Origin: an uncultured Bacteroidota bacterium
GTDB lineage: Bacteria; Bacteroidota; Bacteroidia; Chitinophagales; Chitinophagaceae
Direction of reading: 5' to 3'
Assembly: GCA_903933995.1 (NCBI GenBank)
Contig: CAIZMD010000004.1
Coordinates: 1-7,116 of the forward strand
Length of the DNA: 7,116 nucleotides
Both the position numbers and the translations under genes were made by a program. Every line of letters starts with the position of its first letter. Positions within the stretch are counted from its first letter, which is position 1. The notes beneath the pieces are model-generated. The model saw nothing but the letters and a program-made list of their open reading frames with translations. It ran no database searches and was not told the DNA's origin. Below are positions 1-6,204 of the stretch, in pieces.

Positions 1-186
1 ACGTTTGGCCTTGGGAGCAAAATGCGGTAAGCCCCGCATAATATTTTCTTCCAAATTATTGGAACCTGAAAACAAATCCGGAATCAACAAAGAGCCTAAT
101 GCTGCAGAACCCAATCCCAAACTAAGTTTGGAGATAAATTTTCTACGGTTCAAGTTCAACCCTCGTTCTAATAGTTCTTTTTCCAT
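1..186 (-). CDS. DUF1501 family protein, N-terminal 62 residues (runs off the window)
   Basis: This is the start of a DUF1501 protein; the remainder lies left of the window. The 62 visible codons are open and begin with ATG at 186-184. A twin-arginine signal is visible: NRRKFISKLSLG (R14 and R15), followed by a hydrophobic Gly/Ala/Leu stretch to about residue 35. This suggests folded export by the Tat system. The end of the visible part, LPHFAPKAKR (residues 53-62), matches the segment that in this family directly precedes the first strand of the alkaline-phosphatase/sulfatase-like fold. The family is usually about 400-480 residues long. The start lies 2 bases after the TGA of the upstream DUF1549/DUF1553 gene (TGATTATGG on the minus strand), and no separate ribosome binding site is evident. 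Co-transcription and translational coupling are therefore likely. DUF1501 proteins are commonly encoded beside PSCyt/DUF1553 proteins; their reaction is not established. Family assignment rests on the signal, the junction motif and the neighbour. Confidence 0.85.
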   Translation of the reverse strand, partial: MEKELLERGLNLNRRKFISKLSLGLGSAALGSLLIPDLFSGSNNLEENIMRGLPHFAPKAKR

Positions 187-188
187 AA

Positions 189-2513
189 TCAGGTTTTGGT
201 AATAGCTTCCTGCATGTTATACATTAATTGAATGGTTTGCATACTTACCACCAAGTCTAATTTATTCTTAGTCTTTGGTTGATACGCTCCAATAGATAAG
301 GTCTTATCCCATTCTTTTGATTTTCCATTCCATTCCTTTTTGGCTTGATCCCAATAAGACTGTAATGCAGTCATTTCTTGCTCACTAGGTTTTCTACAAA
401 GTATGGTTTGAAATGCCGTTTCTATTAATGCTTTTGGATTTTTTTGCTGCATCAATAATTGATCCGACAAGGCTTTGGATGCTTCAATAACTGTGGGGTC
501 ATTGAGCATAATCAAGGCCTGCAATGGGGTATTGGTTCTATACCTGGATACTTGACATTCATCTCTATTACTTCCGTCAAACAACATCATGGATGGTGGA
601 GGAACCGTTCTTTTGATAAATGTGTAAATGCCTCTTCTATACAATGCGGCACCCGTGTCCTGTACATATTTTTTAAGAATTCCCCTTCCAGAAGTAGCCA
701 TTTCCCAAAGCCCTGGTGGTTGATAAGGTTTTACACTTGGTCCGCCAATACTTGGGTTTAGCAATCCGCTACTGCCAAGCAACATGTCTCTAATAATTTC
801 TGCGGGATAACGCAGTCTTGGGGCATAAGACAGATACAGGTTCAAAGGATCTTTTTCTAATTTTTCCTTACTCAAAATACTTGCCTGTTGGTAGGTAGCA
901 CTCATGAGTATTTGCTTTACCAATCTTTTAATATTCCAACCATGTTCTCTAAAATCAACAGCCAACCAATCTAATAAGGCTGGATTAGTAGGTAATTCCC
1001 CTTGCATCCCAAAATCGGCTACTGTTTTTACCAAACCCCTTCCAAAAAACTCTTGCCAAATTCGGTTAACATAGACCCTTGCCGTTAATGGGTTCTTTGA
1101 GTCAAATAACCATTTGACTAAACCAAGTCTATTAGCTGGCAACTGTTTATTATATGAAAGAATGGAAACGGGTGTTGCAGCTGAAACTTCTTCTGCCTTA
1201 GCATCATAAGCCCCCCTGGTTAATACATAGGTTTTACGCAGGGTATCAAGGTCTCCCATCACAGAGACTTCTAATTTATTAGTATCCAAAGCCTGTACAA
1301 AAGACAAGGTTGTTTTTAAGTCTTCTTGGGTAATCTGCATTCTTGGATGCTTGGCCCATGTATCGGGCCCACCCACGGTTGATTCCAAACCTTTTTCTTT
1401 GACACTATTAAAAAAAGCAGATAATTGATAATAATCCTTCTGTGAAATGGGATCATATTTATGGTCATGACATTTGGCACATTCTACCGTCATGGCTAAG
1501 AGAGATCTACCCAAAGTGGCGGTTCTATCATCCACATATTGAATCCTATATTCTTCATCTATTACCCCGCCCTCTTCGGTAATCTTGTGATTTCGGTTAA
1601 ATCCAGTGGCCAATAATTGCTCTTTGGTGGCGTTGGGCAATAAATCTCCTGCTAACTGCCAAGTAATAAAACTATCATAAGAAAGGTTCTTATTAAAAGC
1701 ATGAATTACCCAATCCCGCCATGGCCACTGAGATCGATAGTTATCATCTTGGTAACCGTGAGAATCAGCATATCGGGCAATATCCAACCAACCAATGGCC
1801 ATTTTCTCGCCAAATTGAGGGCGAGCCAATAATTGGTCAATGGTTTTTTCATAGGCTTTGGGATCCGTATTAACCAAAAATTGTTCTGTTTCCTTGGGGC
1901 TTGGTAACAATCCAATCAAGTCTATATAGGCTCTTTTTAATAACCTTTCTTTATCTGCCATTGGATTGGGACTCAAACCCTTGGATTCCATTTTGGCCAA
2001 AACAAAATAATCTAACTCGTTGATTACCCATGATTTATCATCTATTTTAGGTAATTCAAGTTTAACTGGAGCAACAAAGGCCCAGTGTGGTTCATACTTA
2101 GCGCCTTGTTCAATCCATTTTTTGATCAGGTCTGTTTCATGCTGGGTTAACCTAGGCAACCTGCTTTTAATAGAAGGCATTTGTAACCCAGTGTCTTTTG
2201 AGGTAATCCTTAGGTACAATTCAGACTGTTCTGGTTTTCCAGGAACAATGGCGTGTTTACTGGGATGTTCTTGTAAAGCTTTGAATGCTTCTACCCCAAG
2301 ATCTAATCTTAATCCAGCTTCCCGTTTATTGGCGTCTGGACCATGGCAATTAAAACATTTGTCAGAGAGAATGGGACGAATATCATAATTATAGCTCACC
2401 TGATCTGGTAATGATTCCTCGCTACTTGTAGCAGTTTGGCAAGAAAAATACCCTGCAGCAATTGCCAAAAGGGCAAAACCCAGAATCATGGTTTTTAAAA
2501 TTGATATCCGCAT
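189..2513 (-). CDS. PSCyt1-DUF1549-DUF1553 (PSD1) planctomycete-type cytochrome c domain protein
   Basis: Exported putative dihaem protein of 774 residues. The ATG start at 2513 is preferred because it gives a clean signal peptide (MRISILK, then a hydrophobic core). A GTG at 2540 would add nine Cys-rich residues that do not look like a signal n-region. Cys25 (GYFSC) may be a lipid-anchor site, but the lipobox is atypical. Domains, numbered from the ATG: PSCyt1 about 41-137 with CFNCH (53-57) and a possible distal Met112 (LQMPS); DUF1549 about 162-365 with a second haem motif CAKCH (345-349) in ECAKCHDHKYDPI; a short linker; DUF1553 about 461-730 with RVYVNRIWQEFFGRG, and RRGIYTFIKRTVPPP near 626-640. 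Many relatives exceed 900 residues because the region between DUF1549 and DUF1553 is longer, so this is a compact form. The stop is TGA (191-189), directly followed by the DUF1501 gene. Electron transfer or oxidative polymer breakdown has been suggested for such proteins, but the substrate and reaction are unknown. Domain identity is secure; function is not. Confidence 0.93.
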   Translation of the reverse strand: MRISILKTMILGFALLAIAAGYFSCQTATSSEESLPDQVSYNYDIRPILSDKCFNCHGPDANKREAGLRLDLGVEAFKALQEHPSKHAIVPGKPEQSELYLRITSKDTGLQMPSIKSRLPRLTQHETDLIKKWIEQGAKYEPHWAFVAPVKLELPKIDDKSWVINELDYFVLAKMESKGLSPNPMADKERLLKRAYIDLIGLLPSPKETEQFLVNTDPKAYEKTIDQLLARPQFGEKMAIGWLDIARYADSHGYQDDNYRSQWPWRDWVIHAFNKNLSYDSFITWQLAGDLLPNATKEQLLATGFNRNHKITEEGGVIDEEYRIQYVDDRTATLGRSLLAMTVECAKCHDHKYDPISQKDYYQLSAFFNSVKEKGLESTVGGPDTWAKHPRMQITQEDLKTTLSFVQALDTNKLEVSVMGDLDTLRKTYVLTRGAYDAKAEEVSAATPVSILSYNKQLPANRLGLVKWLFDSKNPLTARVYVNRIWQEFFGRGLVKTVADFGMQGELPTNPALLDWLAVDFREHGWNIKRLVKQILMSATYQQASILSKEKLEKDPLNLYLSYAPRLRYPAEIIRDMLLGSSGLLNPSIGGPSVKPYQPPGLWEMATSGRGILKKYVQDTGAALYRRGIYTFIKRTVPPPSMMLFDGSNRDECQVSRYRTNTPLQALIMLNDPTVIEASKALSDQLLMQQKNPKALIETAFQTILCRKPSEQEMTALQSYWDQAKKEWNGKSKEWDKTLSIGAYQPKTKNKLDLVVSMQTIQLMYNMQEAITKT

Positions 2514-2695
2514 AAGACAGTTGCAGTTTAACAGCCCCACAATGCTGCAAGGCTCAATCGTTTACATCCCAATATAAATAAAAAAGCCTCAAATTGGTCC
2601 AGATTTAGAAAATACCAAAAACTGGGTAGACTATAATTGGGTCAGTTCAACTAATTTAGCAAGGTAAACCCACTAGAACCCCTAAATCACAGCGT
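2514..2695. promoter_or_regulatory. Divergent intergenic region, presumed promoters for both directions
   Basis: This stretch of about 180 bases separates the minus-strand cytochrome/DUF1501 pair from the plus-strand propeller locus, so both promoters should lie here. Matches to the Bacteroidota -7 element (TAnnTTTG) are imperfect. On the minus strand TATATTGG (2576-2569) has an upstream TTTG (2593-2590), but the spacing of 13 bases is short. On the plus strand TATAATTG (2632-2639) lacks a convincing -33 TTG. Neither is firm. No strong hairpin, operator-like palindrome or tRNA is visible. Short frames here contain stops and no gene is supported. Confidence 0.35.
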
Positions 2696-3001
2696 ATTAA
2701 GCATGGTATAACCATATCAGTATTTTTTGCATTTACCTTCCTATTTTCTATCCAATGTCTTGCACAAAATGCAGCACCGGCTAATGGCCATGAAGCAGCT
2801 TTTGCCAAATGGTATGAACAAATGCACAAGGCTACGCCTGATGTTAATTGGCGTCAAATAGAAGCAGCCAATGCCAAACAAAAATGGATGAATCTTTCTG
2901 GGAGCATTGTTAGAACAGGAACCAGTGAAACCTTTGCCAATAATTATATTTTGGGTACATGGGTAGAGAAGGGAACCTATAATCAAACAGGAAGGTTATA
3001 G
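2696..3001 (+). pseudogene. 5' part of the T9SS propeller gene, cut off by an in-frame amber stop
   Basis: This segment is in the same frame as the large open frame that follows and encodes its missing N-terminus. It reads IKHGITISVFFAFTFLFS, then IQCLAQN, a good Sec signal peptide with likely cleavage after CLA. The sequence FAKWYEQMHKATPDVNWRQI follows, then an entry strand of the propeller ending in GTWVEKGTYNQTGRL before TAG at 2999-3001. The first codon is ATT (2696-2698), where Bacteroidota signal peptides nearly always have ATG AAG. No ATG, GTG or TTG occurs in this frame between the upstream stop (2657-2659) and the signal peptide. The first in-frame ATG is at 2822, after the signal. 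After the TAG the same frame continues SCDYDKANDKLYFISGG, which completes the propeller strand begun before it. I infer one gene of about 1151 codons with two point lesions, or sequencing errors. A true ATT start with a short product is a less likely alternative. Confidence 0.75.
2999..3001 (+). other. In-frame premature TAG in the propeller gene
   Basis: TAG follows GGAAGGTTA (Gly-Arg-Leu) and precedes AGCTGTGATTATGAT (Ser-Cys-Asp-Tyr-Asp). The frame is identical on both sides, so a substitution rather than an indel explains it; TGG, CAG, TAT or AAG are one base away. It is codon 102 counted from the ATT at 2696. Confidence 0.85.
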
Positions 3002-3133
3002 AGCTGTGATTATGATAAGGCCAATGATAAGCTCTATTTTATATCAGGTGGGAATAGTCTTTGGAGAACACCAAGAGCGGGAAATGGATGGGAACTCTTA
3101 AATGACAAATCCAGCTTTAGCAATATCATCAAA

Positions 3134-6100
3134 TTGGTTCCTATATCTAGTACCAAGAACAGGGTGCTTTCTGCAGTAGGTAACCAATTGGTCTATTCTG
3201 ATGATGAAGGAAAAACCTTTCAGAATAGCAATATGGATTATTTCTATGATTTTGGTACACCCGGAGACATGGAAGTATTAAATGACGCCAATAATACCAT
3301 TTATTATGTATGCCGAATGTGGAATACCAGTCCATTTGGCCCTTCCATCATGCTATTCAAATCAACCGATAAGGGTAGCAGTTTTCAAAAGATTCTAACC
3401 CTTCCGGATGCGCCTATTAAAACAGTTCGTTTATGGAAGCCCACAAATCAGAATTTTGCATTTTTAATGCAGCAGAGTTATAGTATGTATAAACTCTTGC
3501 CAGAAACTACGGTTCCAACTTCACAAACCATGACCGGTTTGCTTTTTGCCAATACCAGCACCAGTTTTTTTGGCGTGGCAAAAACCAGCACGAGAACCAT
3601 GTATGCTATTCAGGATGGGGATCAACTTTATAGGTCATATAATGATGGTTTGGATTGGCAATTGGTCAATACCTTACCCATAAAAGCCGGTGATGCCGGG
3701 GGCGATGTATCACAAACAGATACTACTCAAATCATCATTGGTGAAGTAGAAGCTTATAGAAGCAAGGACAGGGGTTTAAATTTTACAAAAGTTAATAGTG
3801 CTTCTGAATATTTAACCAGTGCTGCGTTGAAACTGCACGCCGATATCACTAGTTTCAAATATTTCAAAGACGTGAATGGTACTGAATTCATGGTCATTTC
3901 TACTGGCGGTGGTGCATATATCAGTAATAATTTTGGAGAAGCCACTTATAATATTAGTATGACTGGCGTAAACAATACGCAGTATCATGAAACCAAAACT
4001 TCTCCAACAGATACTTCTGTGATTTTTGCAGGCGCTCGTGATCAAGGCATTCAAAAAAGTGCCACTATAGGTGCCAATGGCTTACTCAATTTTACCCAAT
4101 TAAAGACAGGGAATTATGGTAAAATGGCCTACTCCTTAGGTGGCAAAAAATTATATGCTCAAGCGCCGAACGGAGTGATAGATTATTTTCCAAATAGTCA
4201 AAGCATTGTGAATTTGGTGGCTAAAATTCCAGGTACCTATAGACCCAATTCTGGTTGGATGTTTCCTATTTGTGACAATGGCAATCCTGCTAGCAACTCT
4301 GTTTTTATTGGTGGTGGTGATTTGAACAATGGAGACGGAAGTTATTTAATCAGATTAACTGTTACAGACGATTCCAATCCTGGTGCTATCAAGACCACTA
4401 GAAGCCAATTCAACTTTGATTTTAAAGCCAATAGCCAAGATGGCAAATCGGGTATTTCTGCAGTAGCAGTATCTCCTGTTGATACCAATAGGATTTATGT
4501 GGCTACCGCCGATGGTACGCTTTTTTATAGTACCACCCGCGGAACAGATTGGCAAAAATCAAATGGGTTTACTGGCCCAGTACCACAGGCATTTAATGGA
4601 GCGGTGCTCTACCCTTCTAGCATTAATAAGAACATTGTATATTTTGCTGGTAGTGGCTATTCTAATGCACCCGTATACAGGTCAACTGATGGTGGCACTA
4701 GTTTTAGTTCTATTAGTTCTGGCATGCCTAGTACTGCTGTCTTTCAATTGTCCGCCATTTCTGATGAGTCATTGATTATTGCAGCAACAGAAGCAGGACC
4801 CTATGCATATATTCCTTCTCAAAACAAATGGTTCTCTCTGATTGGAACAGGCACACCTATTCAAGCTTATTGGTCTGTAGAATATATTGCGGGCTCTAAT
4901 ACGGCAAGGTTTGCCACTTATGGCAGGGGCATTTGGGACTTTAGATTTGATGCCGTAGGAAATAGTATTTTGGCATCAAAACCCACCATCACTTCAAGCA
5001 GTGCAACCAATAAAATTTGCTTGGGCGATAGTATTAAACTAACAACCAGTTCTACTATTAGCAACCAATGGTATTTGAATGGCACATTGATTACAGGAGC
5101 CAATAAACAAACTTTCTACGCAAAGACCAGTGGTATATATACCGTTAGAACGTTATACAACACTGGGTTTCTAGAATCCAATCCAATTGAAATACAGGTT
5201 ACTTCTGTAACTACGGTTCCAAGCATTAATAGTTCTGGTGCCACCGTTAGATGCGAGGGTGATAGTGTAATGCTTAGATCTGATAGCAAAACCATACAAT
5301 GGCGTTTGAACAATGTAGATATTACAGGAGCTATTACAGATGTATTTGCTGCAAAAAAATCTGGTGTTTATTCAGCAGTCAATAAAGTCAATGGCTGTGC
5401 CAGTTCTGCTAGTAATTTGATCAAAATAGAAATGAATCCGGTGCCCATTACGCCGGTAATTAATTATTTTTCTCCTTTGAATATTTGTGATGGAGATAGT
5501 GTGGTTTTATACAGCACGGTTTTAACAGGTATGTATTGGATCAATGAACAGGCATCCACCACATCCATTGGTACTAATCCAACTTTCCCAGTAAAACAAT
5601 CAGGAAGATATATTGCCATAAACAATAACGGTAAAGATGGTTGTGAAAGCAAATCCAAACCTGTAACCATTGTCAATAATTCCAATCCAGCCCCTCCTAC
5701 CATTAGTTGGAATGGAAAAGAATTGAGTACCCAAACCGGCTATTCCAAATACCAATGGTGGCTCTTTACCAAATTTCTGTCTGACGTAAAGGATTCTAAA
5801 TTTGTTCCATTGGCATCTGGTTTTTATAAAGTTAGTGTTGTCAATGCAGCAGGTTGTGCCGATACAAGTACCATCTATGACCTTGCTTTACCCAGGGTTT
5901 GGTTTGACGGAGTTACCGTTAAAGTATATCCCAACCCCGCTCCAACGGATGCTTTTGTAGAATTTAGTGAAGCACCAACTACTAGTTTTAGTATCAAATT
6001 AATATCGCCGGAAGGCCGCGTATTACAGAATTTCAAGACCAAATTAAAAACCAACCGTTTACAAGTCAGCGGTTTAGCTCCAGGCACTTATTATGTGTTA

Positions 6101-6151
6101 TTGGACAATGGAAAAACCATTGGTACCATTCACTTGGTGATTCCAAAATAA
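3134..6151 (+). CDS. Sortilin/BNR-type beta-propeller protein with Ig-like repeats and T9SS type A sorting domain (body of an interrupted gene)
   Basis: The large intact part of the locus; the frame is open from 3002. TTG at 3134 is the first start-like codon after the amber stop but lies inside the propeller, so it is unlikely to be the natural start. Asp-box motifs (S/T-x-D-x-G-x-x-W/F) mark propeller blades: SDDEGKTF (from 3197), STDKGSSF (3362), SYNDGLDW (3635), SKDRGLNF (3761), STTRGTDW (4529) and STDGGTSF (4682), plus degenerate ones such as SNNFGEAT (3923). The propeller ends near 4950 with TYGRGIWDF. Ig-like repeats fill about 4978-5885. A T9SS type A sorting domain closes the protein (about 5918-6148) with VYPNP (5924-5938), GRVLQ, and LAPGTYYVLL. 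The intact protein would pass Sec into the periplasm and then T9SS to the surface or outside. Propellers of this kind occur in sialidase-, xyloglucanase- and VPS10-like proteins, but no catalytic residues can be assigned here, so binding or adhesion is equally possible. Without the 5' part, this product would lack its signal peptide and stay in the cytosol. Confidence 0.85.
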   Translation: MVPISSTKNRVLSAVGNQLVYSDDEGKTFQNSNMDYFYDFGTPGDMEVLNDANNTIYYVCRMWNTSPFGPSIMLFKSTDKGSSFQKILTLPDAPIKTVRLWKPTNQNFAFLMQQSYSMYKLLPETTVPTSQTMTGLLFANTSTSFFGVAKTSTRTMYAIQDGDQLYRSYNDGLDWQLVNTLPIKAGDAGGDVSQTDTTQIIIGEVEAYRSKDRGLNFTKVNSASEYLTSAALKLHADITSFKYFKDVNGTEFMVISTGGGAYISNNFGEATYNISMTGVNNTQYHETKTSPTDTSVIFAGARDQGIQKSATIGANGLLNFTQLKTGNYGKMAYSLGGKKLYAQAPNGVIDYFPNSQSIVNLVAKIPGTYRPNSGWMFPICDNGNPASNSVFIGGGDLNNGDGSYLIRLTVTDDSNPGAIKTTRSQFNFDFKANSQDGKSGISAVAVSPVDTNRIYVATADGTLFYSTTRGTDWQKSNGFTGPVPQAFNGAVLYPSSINKNIVYFAGSGYSNAPVYRSTDGGTSFSSISSGMPSTAVFQLSAISDESLIIAATEAGPYAYIPSQNKWFSLIGTGTPIQAYWSVEYIAGSNTARFATYGRGIWDFRFDAVGNSILASKPTITSSSATNKICLGDSIKLTTSSTISNQWYLNGTLITGANKQTFYAKTSGIYTVRTLYNTGFLESNPIEIQVTSVTTVPSINSSGATVRCEGDSVMLRSDSKTIQWRLNNVDITGAITDVFAAKKSGVYSAVNKVNGCASSASNLIKIEMNPVPITPVINYFSPLNICDGDSVVLYSTVLTGMYWINEQASTTSIGTNPTFPVKQSGRYIAINNNGKDGCESKSKPVTIVNNSNPAPPTISWNGKELSTQTGYSKYQWWLFTKFLSDVKDSKFVPLASGFYKVSVVNAAGCADTSTIYDLALPRVWFDGVTVKVYPNPAPTDAFVEFSEAPTTSFSIKLISPEGRVLQNFKTKLKTNRLQVSGLAPGTYYVLLDNGKTIGTIHLVIPK
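4978..5885 (+). repeat. Four Ig-like repeats in the propeller protein, 78-residue period
   Basis: Three units begin with a C-x-G-D-S motif: CLGDS (Cys codon at 5018), CEGDS (5252) and CDGDS (5486). The spacing is exactly 234 bases each time. Each unit then has a central Trp (QWYLNG, QWRLNN, MYWINE) and ends with SG-x-Y (SGIYTV, SGVYSA, SGRYIA). A fourth unit (about 5695-5885) keeps YQWW, SGFYKV and a GCADTS end but has lost the first Cys. This pattern is typical of Ig-like or PKD-like stalk modules before T9SS sorting domains. The units are diverged at DNA level, so they are protein repeats and not recent DNA duplications. Confidence 0.8.
5918..6148 (+). other. T9SS type A C-terminal sorting domain
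   Basis: About 77 residues with the diagnostic order: VYPNP (5924-5938), a beta-rich FSIKLISPEGRVL segment, then SGLAPGTYYVLL and the basic end VIPK before TAA (6149-6151). In Bacteroidota this domain directs transport across the outer membrane and is usually removed by the PorU sortase, often with attachment to A-type lipopolysaccharide. Confidence 0.9.
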
Positions 6152-6163
6152 TACAGTTAATTT

Positions 6164-6199
6164 ATTGAGCAAGATATTTCCCTAGATCTACTCAATTTT
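6164..6199 (+). terminator. Possible Rho-independent terminator between the propeller and peptidase genes
   Basis: The stem ATTGAG (6164-6169) pairs with CTCAAT (6191-6196), and AGAT (6172-6175) pairs with ATCT (6186-6189) after a small internal bulge. The loop is about 10 bases. The 3' arm runs into a T-rich stretch (TTTTATT). The stem is AT-rich and imperfect, so termination may be weak. It begins 12 bases after the TAA and ends just before the next ATG. Confidence 0.45.
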
Positions 6200-6204
6200 A
6201 TTAC

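Noticed and set aside
459..761. 100-codon plus-strand open frame opposite the DUF1553 domain
   Set aside because: It is antisense to a strongly conserved coding region with family motifs, and it has no start context or recognisable domain.
2542..2577. Mini-frame MLQGSIVYIPI as a possible leader peptide
   Set aside because: Eleven codons with no ribosome binding site and no attenuator-like hairpins or codon runs after it.
2581..2667. Open stretch encoding KPQIGPDLENTKNWVDYNWV... in the intergenic region
   Set aside because: It has no ATG start, is only 29 codons long and ends in TAA. It is too short to separate from chance in a promoter region.
2741..2986. Antisense open frame over the 5' part of the propeller gene
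   Set aside because: It is the reverse shadow of a coding segment with a clear signal peptide on the plus strand, and its translation resembles no protein I recognise.
2999..3001. TAG reassigned as a sense codon in this organism
   Set aside because: No other in-frame TAG occurs in the four genes over about 2,200 codons, so a local lesion is far simpler than a changed code.
3134..6151. Mobile element, phage tail fibre or toxin identity for the large repeat-rich protein
   Set aside because: Asp-box propeller blades, Ig-like repeats and a T9SS sorting domain explain the whole length. No transposase, inverted repeats or toxin domain are present.
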